Assembly: GCA_005408345.1 (NCBI GenBank)
Contig: SEMN01000015.1
Location: 2,392,001 to 2,456,000 of the forward strand
Length of the DNA stretch: 64,000 nucleotides
Reading direction: 5' to 3'
From: Macquaria australasica
Lineage: Eukaryota > Chordata > Actinopteri > Centrarchiformes > Percichthyidae
Shown: one piece after another, positions 25,076-37,934 of the stretch
Layout of the letters: every line of letters starts with the position of its first letter
Position numbering within the stretch: position 1 is the stretch's first letter
The notes under the pieces: generated by a model
Told to the model about the DNA's origin: nothing
What the model saw: the letters and a program-made list of their open reading frames with translations, nothing else
Databases searched by the model: none
Translations under genes and position numbers: made by a program

Positions 25076-27617
25076 AGATCTCTACAGAGATTTAATAATA
25101 ACAGGTCATTTACACATTAAATGTAAAAGGGATCATTAAAAACAACACAAAAACAAGAAAAAAATCGCAATCTTTGTAATCTTCTTCTTTAAAAAAAAAA
25201 AATCAATATACAACAATTGTAAAACTGTAAAAAAAAATATGCAGTCTTGAGTACTTAAACTACAGACATTCACAAGCTACCAGTGTATTTTTGAAGCAAA
25301 TCAAAAGTATATAGTATATAGAACAGATGTATGTCAAACATCCTGCTATTTCTAAAAGCAAGGAAGCTCAAATTAGTCAAGCTAACATGGCAACATTTCT
25401 CCAAGTTCCTTAGAGAAGTGGTACTAATCTGTTACATTTTTGTAAAAGAAAAAATGAAAAAACTGATTCTTTTGGGCCATGATCTGCTTAGCTCTTATAA
25501 TTTTTTGGCACGCACAAAACAAAACGTTTTCTTTAGACCACGCTCTGAAATGTCAACCACGAGACAATGAAATTATGCATATCCCTAAATTACATGTTCC
25601 AAACTCCAAACACTTTTCAAATGGCATGAATTGGCATTTTCACACAGAAAAGAAAGGACAACAAAAGGCCAAATGCAACTTAAGAGTACTTGGAAACTTG
25701 CTTTTAAGTCAAATGTGAATTCTCATGATAATCACAATACTGCCATGCTCTTTTATGCCCAAAAGAAATTCAATGCTAACTTGATTTACTGCTTAAAGAA
25801 CAACATGCAAGAATAACATTAGGCACCAGACACATATTAGCCTTATGACAGCCAATCAAAGGCCAGCAGACGGACCAAATGAGAACGATCGATCCTACCA
25901 TTTGACCCTGTGAGAGGGGGAAAAAAGCTAGAGGAGCTAAAACAACCCCACCTCACCCCAACCCACCAAACCTCCAACAGCTAATTCACTAAAATGTCAG
26001 CCGGTCTGATGAAGACTAAAATGATTCAGGGCCTCAGTATGCTAGTGTTTAATGACATCAATAAGCCTCACAGGAAATTTCATTTGCACTACGTTATTTG
26101 TTCAGTGCCTCAGGTGGCTCGAGAACCATCTGATATAGAATAAGGAGAGAGACTGATGGGGAACAAGAGATGAGAGAAAAAGTGGAAAGAATGCAAGAGT
26201 TTCACTCTGTGAACGCATTTCCACTGATACAAGTGTACTGTACTGTAGTGTAAAATACTGTAGATCATAAATAAGAACCTAATAACCAAGCTTGTATAAA
26301 GGCTGTGGTCATCTGCATGCTTTAGATCATAATGTAAACTGCAGCCAGATCACCTTTTCAGCAAACAAGATACAAAAGTAACAGCATTCCACTGGATTAC
26401 ACAAAATCCAAATTCCTTTTTTGGAAAAAATGGGATAGACTTGGAGCAGAGGCATACAACTCAGAAACTCACAAACATGTCCTGACACACACACACAAAC
26501 GTGCACACACACATACACACACAGCCAACCTCCTTCTGTGTGGGCCTCTGAGGACTACGTCTCAGCAGCTGATCAGTACAATAAGAAAAGCCTCTTTGTC
26601 ACCTAATTACCAATGTGTTATTAGTGCTTTAATGAAATGCCTGCAGGAAGCAACGCTGAGTGCCTGCATTGTCGGCATTGGACGATAGAAGAAGCATGAG
26701 GAGTGGATTTGGCAAATAATATTAAGACACACAAAGAGGGAAGGGAGGGGGGTGAGGGAGAGAAACAGAGAGAGAGAGAGATAAAATACACCTAAATCAA
26801 TGCAAATCAATATGTATTATCATTCAGGCTGACAAGATATGGGTGCAACATTATCTGAAATGTCAATGTAAGCTTAGATTCTCTCTCATAAAAAGTGGGG
26901 GGGTGAAGTCCCACACAGCACAATTTCACCTCCAAAGACACAGAGCAATGACCATGACTGACATGGTCATACGAAACATTTGTAGCCATTGTAACCCTCA
27001 CAACGTCAGCCTTCACTAGGGTAAAAAGAGCGAAAAAGGGTAAAAGTGGAGTTTCAATAGGACAGCCGGATGATGATGTATCTTCGAACAACAGCGAGCT
27101 TTCTACATGACCGTGAGAGAGATCATGGGAGAGTCTGAAATAGACCTTCAGCGGCTGAGGTCACCTCTGTGTCTGTGGTTTGTTTGTGTAGAGGAAGCAT
27201 TGTGGCGATGAAGCAAGAAGAGCGGGATCAGTGAGGAAGGAAGGGACTTAGAGAAGGGCTCAGTGGGAGGAAAGAAGGAAGACAAGAAGGGAGAGATGGA
27301 GAAGTAATCCCCAGGAGCCAGAGGTTCGTGCCAGCTCCCACTGCAGTGAACAGCTGAGAGGAGAAGGAGCGCTGTAAGGAGGGATGGACGGGGAGAGAAA
27401 ACAGTACAGTACGTGGCCTTGATGAGAGGCATTTAAGTGGGTGGGCTGTGACATCAACTCCTTGCAAACCTCTGGTCATCCCCATAACAATCTCTTCATC
27501 ACTCTCACTCACACACCAAGCCAAGGTCTTAATGAAGACCATTGTGGCCGCAAGTCGATATGTTTTCAAACTCCTCACTACAGAGAGAGACCTCCTACAT
27601 TATGTGTGTATATGTTA

Positions 27618-27618
<1 letters not shown>

Positions 27619-27673
<55 letters not shown>
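27619..27673. repeat. (TG)n microsatellite
   Basis: About 27 perfect units. Confidence 0.98.
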
Positions 27674-27674
<1 letters not shown>

Positions 27675-28034
27675 CTTGCACTGATTACAACAGTCATGCC
27701 TGGTTTAGCTGACCGCACCTAGGGTGATAAGGAGATGATCTTTCTCAGGCACACACAAAACAAACGTGAGGAGGAAGAGAACCAGGACAGGAAGAAGAGG
27801 ATAGACGGGGAAGTGGGGGAAAGACGAGGAGATGAGGAACAGGAGTAAGGGAATAGAGGGTAAGGCAAATATGAAAAGAAGGACAGGGATCAGTGGATGA
27901 TAAGGAGGAAGCAGGAAGGGTAAAGGTTGAGATGGTCAACGGCAATGGAGAAACTACAATAATAACAGGGGAGGAAGAGAAAGCAATGATCTGAAACCAG
28001 CCCTCAGAGACGATCATGAAACATGACCTGATGT

Positions 28035-28140
28035 TTATCAGGGTCGCTGTAAGTTTCATGGAGATAGATTTAAGACTCTTTAAGACCAATTTAATGCCAG
28101 TCATAATGGAAAATACTATCAATTTATAAATTAAAATAAA
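28035..28140. repeat. Fragment of a DNA-transposon-like repeat
   Basis: CAGGGTCGCTGTAAG is followed by TTTAAGACTCTTTAAGACCA and ATTTAATGCCA, the internal motif of a common fish hAT-like repeat. The other end is missing. Confidence 0.4.
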
Positions 28141-29859
28141 CATGAAAAAATCTGTATGTGTCCTGGTAATATTTAATTGAAAATGCAGCCGCTAGTAATC
28201 AGTAATCAGAAGTTATAGTTACAGAGCTGTTTTTACGGCCTTGTGAGGCTTCCAGTTTAAACACTTTCAACACTTATTGGGACCAGCGAAGCCACACTGG
28301 TTTATCTGAAAAAAATCTCAGTGTCAGCCATGTGCACAAATATAATCAAGACAGCAGCACATACTGTATACAGACACATACACAAGAAACTCATGTACAG
28401 ACACACACACCTCTTGTTTCTCTAGTCCAGAGCCCCCTCCAAAAGCCACTTAGCCATAGAAACCAGAGAGCAAGAAGAGGCATCAAAGCTGTTTATATAA
28501 TGAAACGGAAAGAGCTGTCCCATGCCGTATCACTGACTGCACCCAGGAAAGCGTTCCATCTTCTCCAGAGAATAGAGGAGAGGAAGAAAAAGAAAGAAGA
28601 AGAAAATCCCCCTGAACAATGCAGCACAACAACAGCGGCAACAACAGCAAAGCATACTCAGAAAGAGAGAGAGATTTTGAAAATGAGAGAGAGCATGAGG
28701 CAATAGAAAGGTTGTTTATTTTAAGTCAGCCTCGTGTACCAACAGAAAGTGGTATTAAAATAGAGCCTATTGTTGTGAATTTGTGATCTGTCAGTCCGTG
28801 TGGGAAACAAAGAGAGAGAGAGACTGGTGAAATTCCCATGAGGTCTCTGTCATTCTTCTGTCAGAGGAGAGAGGGCTCTCCAGGGGAAGAGAAAGTTCTC
28901 AGACACAGACTGACAGACAGACTGTTTACACTTAGTGTAGATATCCCTCTCTCTCACTCCCTCTCCACCCTCCCTGCACTACTCATCCTAATGGCATCGT
29001 AATGACCTCCTCAGGTGTTAACTGAGAAGCCGGCAGAGGTCTAATTCAAAGTAAAGTACTGTATGCCACCGTAGGTGCCGGCGGTAGCGACAGATGCCAG
29101 CGCTGTAACTACCAGCCCTCCTGCCTTTTCTCTAACACCCCCCTCAAACCCCCACCCCCTGTCCAATTCCCTTCTCTTTCATCAAGTCTAATCCACCTCA
29201 CCCACTCCCTGCAACCATTTTTGTCTGACTGTGTCTGCTTCCTCCTCCGTGCTCTCAGCAGAAGCTGCAGCAGCAGTGTTGTGGGAATGGAGATGTGATG
29301 GCAGTCAGTGAATCTGGGCAGACAGCTGTCATTTATAGTCCCTCTTTAGAGAGATCCCATTAGCTTCCCAACAAAATGGTCCATGACTGGTATGGGGCCT
29401 CCTGATGCTTTAAATACAGTATGGAGGCCTGTCTCAGGGGTTCCCACCGTAGGCCTGATGCAACACTTTATGACTGCAGCATGACTTTTTAAAGTTAATT
29501 GATAAAGACCTCTATAACTTAAAAATGTAACTCATCTCTTGTAGGTTAATGTTGATTATGTAAAGGGCCAAACTGTCTACTACATTTCAGCTTGCTGTAG
29601 AAAAACACAAACGCAACGTTTAATCATATAAATGTGTGAGAATACATTGTTTAATACTCTTGTAAAGTGACCCAATTGTAAAATGTCTTGATATACCATG
29701 ATTTTCCAAAATAAGTCACTACATCTTCTTGTCATGAACTCCGCTATTGTTTTGTTTAATTATTTTTTATTTATTTGTTTTTTTGAAAAACTTAAATTCT
29801 GTAAAAGCTGTCTTTACTATCTATCTTCACTTTTTCTTCAGATGCTCTTTACAGGTCCT

Positions 29860-30165
29860 GATATACTCTGAAACTGACACAGATGGAGACAGCAGGGTGG
29901 ACAAAGGATGCGGTTCGGTTTATGCTACACTGAGTCTGCTTAGGTTGACGTGTTTGTGTGTGTGCAGTCGGCTGGCAAGGTCCGTGCAAACTCCATTCGG
30001 GCTTACCGTCCGGACACTGGCAGATGATGAAATTTGTGTTGCAGCAATGTGAACGTAGAAAGTATGATTTCAGCTCAGTTTGTCCAAGTACAAAATCATC
30101 ACACAGCTGGCCGCTGACTATCCACAGGTCGTACCACAACGATGTGTATTAAATCCCCACCCGTT
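29860..30165. other. Unexplained block, open on both strands
   Basis: Cys-rich frames run across the block on both strands (minus: SGQLCDDFVLGQ, CCNTNFIICQCPDG; plus: GWQGPCKLHSGLPSGHW). The minus strand has a good donor, GGACG followed by gtaagc, near 30010. The plus strand has strong acceptors CTTTTTCTTCAG near 29841 and TGTGTGCAG near 29967. I could not recognise the product or find partner exons. It may be an old element remnant linked to the RT fragment that follows, or a conserved non-coding block. Confidence 0.3.
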
Positions 30166-30300
30166 TTACTGCATATTGTTTATCCTGAGACTAGCATCTA
30201 AATGTATGCAGATGATATTGTAATTTATGCACATGGTAGAGGTAAAACACAAGTTGCTACCATAAACTTAGTTTATAGTAGCACATTAATATAATATAAT
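30165..30300 (+). mobile_element. Small LINE reverse transcriptase fragment
   Basis: A plus-strand frame reads PETSI, stop, MYADDIVIYAHGRGKTQVAT, with the RT catalytic YADD at 30205-30216. The stop codon in front of MYADD is probably a mutated Gln codon. Only some 40 codons remain before A/T-rich DNA. It differs from the 33-kb element (YADDIVIY against YADDTQIYI), so it derives from another LINE family; the clade is uncertain. Confidence 0.65.
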
Positions 30301-30354
30301 ATAATAAGCTTGTCATAATTTATCTTTACCAAAGAAAATGATTTTGCCATTCTC

Positions 30355-30410
30355 CTCAGTGTTTTGCTCAAGGGCACTTCAGCAGGGACTTAAACCATGG
30401 CCAGCTGGTC
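30355..30410. repeat. Fragment of a common fish interspersed repeat
   Basis: GTTTTGCTCAAGGGCACTTC followed by AGCAGGG is a decayed form of the CTTGCTCAAGGGCAC sequence that recurs in teleost genomes. It is recognised from memory only. Confidence 0.5.
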
Positions 30411-32469
30411 ACCGCTATGACAACACCCAGCATCCATAATGGGGAAACAGAGGGAGATAGGAAGAGGAAAAAAAAGATAACAGAGACAAGCAGAGAGTGT
30501 AAGAAACTGACAGAGAGAGAGACATGAAGAGACAGAGAGAAAAGGAGAGAGAGAGACGGCTTTCTAATTCAGCCATCTGGCTAGCTTTACTTCATTATAA
30601 TATTCTGACTGTGTGTGTGTGTGTGTTTACAAATTTGTGAGTGCCTTCCATTCCACAGATGCAGGCAGAGCAGAGAAGAATCCTCATTTATTAACAGCTT
30701 AATAGAGCTCCATCTGGGCCAGACCCTATGCTTGTCTTCTATCAGAGAGCTTCATCACCGAATCACAGGAATTAGACTACAACTGACACCTACACAGGCT
30801 GAGGTGACCCTGCTGCACTGAGCAACACTGTGCAGATAGCGTGCACTGTATTACAGCTGTAATGCAGCCATTACAATAACAGTCAGAGCCAAGCATGGAA
30901 AATGTCACTACACCAGTAGTCTGTGGGGGGTTTTTCAGTCCCGGTTTGTGTAATGTTTTAGTTTGAAAATGACAAAACAGAATACAAAAGAAAGAAAAGA
31001 ACACAATAAAGAATACATTAGATCAATACAACAATTCACAGACTGGGGTTAATGGGAATAACAGAGAATAAGATCTTCCAAGTCAGTGCTTAAACTCTTT
31101 ATAGAGTGCATTCAGAACATAAAAGGATATTTCAGATGCAGACTTCTTATTTGTCTTACTTATCCAGAGACAGACAACTATAGATGCCCTTTCTTATGCT
31201 ATTGCCATACCTTCTGACTACACAGACAGACATAAAAAAAAGGCATCAGTAAGTGGGCTGACTCTGGGTAAAAAGGAAAAATAGCTATATCCCCCAAATA
31301 GCCTAGCTTTCCCTTGAAAAAATTTAGTTCAGATAGTTAATAATCAGGTGCTCCCTGAGGACATTAAAAGGTTCTCATGCCTGAGCTTATGGAGCTGAGG
31401 AACATCATTCTCCTACTGTAAGTTTGCACTGAGTCAGTACACTGTACTCAAAATGCACATTCAGACAGTTGAATTGTGTAATTTAAATTTTGTTTTATTG
31501 ACCATCTTTTCTATCCCCTTTTCCTCAACCTGCCTTGTGCAGTTCTTCTTCAATAAGTGATTTCCTACATTTCCCATATTTATTTTGTACTAGTCCACTA
31601 CTGTACTAACTCCAAGAGAAGCTTGCTCATTCCATTTGGCCAGTGGTTTTATGTATTTAGTTTTGGTTTGATTTATACAATCAAACACGTGCTATACAAG
31701 TTACCATGTTTATGTATGCAAACCATCACAGTCACGATCACTCTGTCTGTTGAACTTTTAACAAATAGCCAGCTCTTCTCCTAATGGTTGCTGTGGTTTG
31801 CACATTTTTTAAGCTATATTTTTCTTCTTTTGTGCATGTCATTCCATCTCAATTTCTATTTATTTATATTTGTTTAATGATTCTTATTGCATTGCTTATA
31901 TAAACAAGCCTACATATTAGGCTGTAGTCTAACTTTATGGGCAATAGTTTTTCTCAGGTGTTGAACTGCAGCCCAGGTGCCCAGGAACAAATTTGCACTC
32001 CCCTTATATGTACAGAAATATGGCCCTCCTTTCCGGTGCAGTTCTCGGAAATAGCATCTACAAATCTCTCCACAATATACCATAAATATATGGTAAAGAT
32101 CTTGAATCATATTCTATGGATGAAAAATGAAGAGTAAAAATTTATTCAGTGCTCCTGTGCTCAACCCAAATTTTGTTCCCATCTCTTTCTTTTACTTGGA
32201 GGCCATCACACCAACATCCTCGTTCTCCCTCTTTCTATCCGTCCCTCCATTCAGACGAGGCTGAAGTGCAAATTGGACATCTGGTGCTGTGATGTGTCTG
32301 ACAATACAGCCGCCACCCCCCAGCCCCCTCACACACGAACACAGACACACAAACTCACACACACACACACACAGTCCTCCACACAAAATACAGGACTGTG
32401 AGGATATAAAGACACTGAAAGGAAGGAGGTAGGGAGGGAGAGATGGACAGAGGCAAGGATAGGCAAGGA

Positions 32470-33620
32470 AAATGTATTTGTATAGCAACTTTCAACAAGG
32501 CAATTCAAAGTACTTTACATGGGACATAAAGGCATTAAGACAAGATAAAAGAGCAACACAAGGAGATGTAAAAAGACAATATAAAAAGACACATGAATAG
32601 GATTTAAAAGGATTAAAACAAAGAAAAATATTAGATTAAAATAAACTAAAATAGAATAAGACAGGTTAAACAGTAGAATAAATATTACATTGCAGCTACG
32701 GTGCAGATATGAATAAATAGTTCCAAAATTAACTTAATAAAATGCAGTCGCAAACAGAAGAATCTTAAGCCCTGATTTAAAAAAACTGAGAGTTGGATCA
32801 GACTTCAAGTTTTCTGGGAGTTTGTTCCAGATATGTGGTGCATAAAAACTCAATGCTGCTTCTTCGTGTTTCATTTTGACTCTGTGGACATTAAGCAGAC
32901 CTGTCCCAGACGATCTGAGAGGTCTGGGCGGTTCATAATGGAAACAGCAGATCAGAAATGTATTTTGGCCTTATACCATTCAGCACTTTATAAACAAACA
33001 GTAGAATTTTAAAGTCAATTCTTTGACACACAGTAAGCCATTGTAAAGATCTGAGAAGTGGAGTGATGTGATCCACTCTCCTGGTCTTAGTGAGGACTCT
33101 AGCAGCAGCGTTCTGAATCAGTTGCCACTGTCTTATCAACTTTTTAGAGAGATCCGTAAAGACAGTATTAAAGTAGTCGAACCTAGTGAAAATAAATGCA
33201 TGGACAAGTTTTTCTAACTCCTGCTGTGACATAAGTCATTTAATTGTTGATATAGTCTTGAGGTGACAGTTGGCTGATTTTGTCATGTGAATGTTAAAAT
33301 TTAGGTCTGAGTCCACCCATGACTACACCAAGATTTCTGACCTGGTTTGTGGCCTTTAACGTTAGTGACTGAAGCTCAGCACTGGTTTTAAATTGTCCTT
33401 CTTTGGGCCCAAAGACATTTATTTCAGTTTTATCTTTGTTTAACAGGAGAACATTTTGGCACATCTAATCCTTGATTTGTTCGATGCAATTACTCAGTGC
33501 TTGTATGGGACCATAGTCACCTGGTGATATCACTATATAAATCTGTGTGTCGTCTGCATAATTGTGGTAAGCTATTTTGTTGTTTTCCACAATCTGCACT
33601 AGCAGAAGCATTCTTTTCCA
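32470..33620 (-). mobile_element. 5'-truncated, decayed LINE (L2-like) with RT fragment
   Basis: Read on the minus strand, a reverse transcriptase fragment begins with YADDTQIYI (YADD at 33543-33560) and continues through a NLLLNKDKTEINVFGPK-like thumb. After a break it runs from MSQQELEKLVHAFIFTRFDY to IQNAAARVLTKTRRVDHITP, LLRSLQWLTVCQRIDFKILL and NGIRPKYISDLL. This is the typical C-terminus of fish L2/Maui-type non-LTR elements. The end (HYEPPRPLRSSGTG to FYAPHIWNKLPENLK) lies in another frame after a shift near 32935. There is also an in-frame TAG after the YADD block. The 3' tail (about 32470-32700) is the common GTATTTGTATAGC type. The upstream endonuclease and most of the RT are absent, so it is dead. 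Confidence 0.9.
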
Positions 33621-33925
33621 ATTTAAAGTTTGTTTTTTTTGTGAAGACAGACTCTGGCTGACAAGTAACTGACGTCAAATTTGATGAAATCTACAGATTT
33701 AGTTGAGTACATTTTGTTCACTCTACTACTACAAAACAGGGATAGGAACATGAAGTCCAGAAGAAGAACCTGTCTTTGGGTGGTGATGGCGGCCACTGTA
33801 CAAGGCTTGGTGTGCTTGGTTGGGTTTGAGGCAGAAGACGTGGCAGTGACCGCAGGGTGAATTTAATGCCAGCGTTAACCAGCACTTGCATTTTATCAGT
33901 GTATCTCAAAAGGGATTACAGGTAC

Positions 33926-34497
33926 GTTTCCATCAGCTGGGCTGAGGCTATGTCTACCTGAGTACAAGGTTCCAATGTCAGAAAGAAAAAAAACATGAGA
34001 AAAAAGAGTTTTTTCTCTTTAGACCTTACTGCTATTGGGTAGGTTCTTTTGTTTCAGCTCATACTGACCATATTACTTGTTTTCCGAAGCAAGATGATGA
34101 CAGAGAGGTGCCAATAACGGGTCTCTTGATTTATAACAGAGAGTCTCCCCTACAGGTGTAGCAGTGCGTTTGATAGCTCTGGGAAAAGTTATGCTGGAGA
34201 TCATTTACAGACAGTCCTTTGCTGCTTAATGTAACTATGTTTAAACCTAGTTTAGAGTTGTTGTGCAATATAATCGAACAAAACAGCCGATCTGTCATGT
34301 AATATTGTCTACATCATTATTCGACAAATGCATTTCCATTGCTTATTTGTTGCATAAATTCTTATCGACAAAAGGAAAAAAACACCCCAAGCGAGTGTAA
34401 AACCTTTTTAGTGGTATTGTGGAAGTTTTGTTGACTTTTGTTGCTTCCATCCAACTTTTCTTATTAAAAATGTGCATAAAAATGCTTGGATGGAAAC
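33926..34497. mobile_element. Candidate DNA element with GTTTCCATC inverted ends
   Basis: GTTTCCATC at 33926-33934 is exactly reverse complemented by GATGGAAAC at 34489-34497. The interior contains further CTTCCATCC/TTGGATGGAAA-like copies and no coding capacity. Such GATGGAAAC-ended elements are familiar in fish genomes. The limits and superfamily are uncertain. Confidence 0.4.
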
Positions 34498-37165
34498 ATG
34501 GCTTTGTGTTTCCCCATTGCATATTAACTTCTGATAATAAAAACAAGCGTCCTTCTACATTAACTGTCTTGAACCACTTTTTTCGTTACATTAGGTAGGC
34601 CTACACAACAGTTTTAGAACATGTTATTTAAAATAAATGTATGTGCAGCAGAGCAAGAAGTGAATCATTGAATCAGAATGCAAACAATTTGAAGATGAAC
34701 TGACACTCCTTTGCCAAACGACCGCATCATTTCGATGAGTAGCCACTGAAATCAACAACATGGATGTAGGCCTAGTTGCAAAGCCAAACACAACAGCGTC
34801 GTTATGTGAAAAAAGTACGAAAAAGTAGCAAAAATAACAGCTAAGCTAACCAGAGAGCAAGTAAGAAAAGCGTCTACACTGTAGCAAAGCAGGAAGCAGC
34901 CATCAGTCCTCCAGAGGTATGGAGGGAGGAAGGGATGGAGAGGAAGGAATGCGAGAGAACATTAGGGGGCAATGATGATGCCATTCTATTCATACTGCCA
35001 GGGGCAAACACATGCACCCACGTCCTTGTGCCATGTCATACAGCTCTCATGCTGAATTATGGCTAGTTCCAGGTTGATAGAGGGCATTGGGTTGTGTTGT
35101 GGAGTTATGATGGCCCATAACTGGCATGTCTGCATAGAAGCCTATTCTACATTTACCCTCATGACATGTGACAAAGTTGCTCATCCTGCCTGATGCAGAA
35201 GTGAAAGAGAGGGATGAGAGAAAAAAACTAGACAGACATAAAATGGCATAGAAGGAGGAATTCAAGCACAAATACATCTGCATGTGTCGGCCAGATGGAC
35301 GCAGAAATTAGCATGCAGGTACACCTGTGTGACACACACTCTTAAAGGGCTGACTAAGCAGCATAACCCACTTTTACAACCAAAGGCATACAATTCAGTA
35401 GTTGTGTCTATTTATAATGGAGCATATTTCTTACCAGCAAAAACAATGCATTTGTACTTGCAAAGCTGTATGAGGTACAATATTCATTTTCTTGAATCAT
35501 TTGTGGCCTAAAAACAACAGACAGATAATACTGCTTATTCAGGTAGTGCTCCTTTCTTCTCAGCAAGTTAATCTCCTGCAGCACAACTCATACAGTATCT
35601 GTTCTCATTACACAAGCTTGTATCAACACTGATTGACAATGTTTCCTTTTTTCTTCCCTAAAGAAGATGCTTCTGTCAATTTTTTAATCACAGGATGAAT
35701 AAAATTTGCATACATCCTGCTTGATGATTATTTGTTTCCTCCAAATGTTTGGCCCCCCTTGGATGCCTGAGTTCAGTTAGTTTAAATGTCTGTGTGTTCT
35801 TTCAGGGCCTCTGCTTGCATGCTACCAAATGTTTGTTTCTACAGCCTTTTTAGATGCTGGTAGATAGTGCCTGAGCAGGCAAAAGAAAAGAGGGGGAAAA
35901 AAGCCTTCACAGAAGGCTGCCTCTCAAAGGAGCTACTGTATACCTGCATTAGAAATAATAAAAACACCCAGGTAATCCCACAAACGGGTCTATCACTTTG
36001 CTTTGAACTTCAAAGAATGCACACAATTAAAAGCAACATAGCAGGGGATGCAAATAAAAAACAGATTACAAAAGAACATTTGTCTCATTATCTTAATGCA
36101 TATTGCATGTGGTGGTACTGTGGGAATGAATTAGAGGTGAACTTTAGGATGGTGTATGTTTGGATATATGTTGATGCAGTTGGACGACCACAGAACTTCA
36201 TAAAAGCATCAAGGAACTTTAACAAAAATGTGTCGGCAGCATTCTAAAGCTGTAGGTATTTCAGTGTCTATGCTTTTCCCACCATCTAAATGCTGTTGCA
36301 AAGAACAATAAAGGCCATCAGTTCATCTGCAGTGACATCCCATTCACACCAGACCTGTGTGCGTCAACAACTGTAAAGTGTCTAATGTGTGTCGGTATCT
36401 CCATGTTGCACAATCACAGAAAACTGTCAAGGCAGTTGTTTATTCTCTTCTGCACATGCTGTGTCAGGCCTGCAGTCTCCGTCACAACAAGGTAGACAGG
36501 CCTCCAGTACTGGGTGCATTACAGGCAGGTTGTTTTATCTACATCGTGCCGTCCCATGCCTTCTTAATGCTGCCTCAAAAGGCTTGGTTGAGGACTTTTT
36601 CTGGTGAGGAGGTTGGGGGGTGCAAGTAGCGGGCTCAGTCTTAGATATATGATCAGGTTCTGGTGCGGATTTCACATCTGATTTGGGCTCTTACTCTGAA
36701 TCAGCAGACGTGTCCCTGTCCAGTTCAGATTTCAAATTTCGAAATTTGACTCGGGTTATGTGACAAATTTGACCTCAAACTCAACTCATACCTCAACTAA
36801 GCTGACAAGTAGACGATTAGTGTGAAATCCATTGCGCTCATCTGCCTCAGCGGACCATGACCTTTAAAATACCTTGCTCATTCTAATCTGACAGAGGCCT
36901 GGACCACAAGGCAACCTCTGTTTAAGCCATTCTGTGGCACTGGCATTCAAGGTGTTAAAAAGCAAGTAACAATGCAATTGATCCAGTTTGTAAAGGAAGA
37001 ATGTTGCTCTCCAAAGAATCAACAACCACTGCAACATCATGTAATGTCATGTTACAACAAAAACTGGTCAGGACAGAAAATCCTAATGGACCCAGTAGCT
37101 GAGGTCAAAGTTGCTCAACATGGATGGCCTGAATGAAGCTTTAAAAAAAAAAGTGTATGTGTTAC

Positions 37166-37266
37166 CTCTCCAAGAGCTTCATAGCGTTTCTGGTTCCAGC
37201 GGTGGAGATCCTCTCTGGCATTGAACACAAAGGGCTCTCCCGTTTTTATATGTCTGAGCTGGCCAT
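37166..37266 (-). CDS. arb2a: arb2a (fam172a) coding exon 3
   Basis: A 101-bp exon: two bases that complete a split codon, then 33 codons from GQLRHIKTGEPFVF to KRYEALGE. The acceptor is TTTCACCCACAG and the donor is GAG followed by gtaaca. The peptide is almost identical to the human FAM172A segment GQLRHIKTGEPFVFNYREDLHRWNQKRYEALGE, with Ala for Tyr in the NAREDL part. This N-terminal region precedes the ARB2 fold. The codon split with exon 2 reads TAT (Tyr), where I recall Lys in human. Confidence 0.96.
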
Positions 37267-37902
37267 CTGTGGGTGAAAGATATAATGAAAGAAGGAAAAA
37301 ACACATCCATCTGTAATGATATGTGTGCGAGTAAAGTGGGTGGATCACTGCCTCTGACTGGAAATGCAAAAATATCTCTATCTGCCATATTAAGCAAACT
37401 AAGCTTGACCCCTTAGTTTTTTATTGCTTGTGTTCATTTTTTTCTTCTCTCTTTTCCTCTGTTGGTCCCCCCATCTGGCAGGTACAAGGCATGTGGATGC
37501 AGCAGCGTTCTTCCAGTCACGACTCCAACGGCCTTCTGGGTAGTCTGGCAGGCCAGTGCTGGACAGCTGGTATGGCAAAAATTCTCTTTCCCTCTCTCCT
37601 TCTTTTCATCCGTCTAAAAGCCTCTCCCCTTCCTCTTTAACTGTGTCAATCTCTCTCTCCTTCTCCTTCCTCGCTCACTCTGGCGACAAGCCACAGGTCT
37701 GTCCCTGCCTTTTCCACCTGAAAACTCTAAGAGCAAAGACTAAAGGAAATGTGGCAAAGGTTCTCAGTGTGTTTTGTGTGTGTGTGTATGAGCATGAAGA
37801 GAGAAAGGTGGCTTGGCACATATTAGCCACGGCAACAACTGCTCCTTGCAGTTCCTTTGAGGATGCTGTCTGGGAACCAGCCAATCACCCTAACCAGCAC
37901 AG

Positions 37903-37905
<3 letters not shown>

Positions 37906-37932
<27 letters not shown>
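37906..37932. repeat. (CA)n microsatellite
   Basis: About 13 units. Confidence 0.95.

Positions 37933-37934
<2 letters not shown>

Larger units (their letters stand above)
24067..37165. other. arb2a: arb2a intron 3
   Basis: A 13-kb intron. It contains (GT)n tracts at 24342 and 27619, a GC-richer block at 24790-25075, fragments of interspersed repeats at 28.04 and 30.2-30.4 kb, an unexplained block open on both strands at 29860-30165, the LINE remnant at 32.5-33.6 kb and an inverted-repeat element at 33.9-34.5 kb. No arb2a exon is missing here, since exons 3 and 4 join in phase. Confidence 0.9.
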
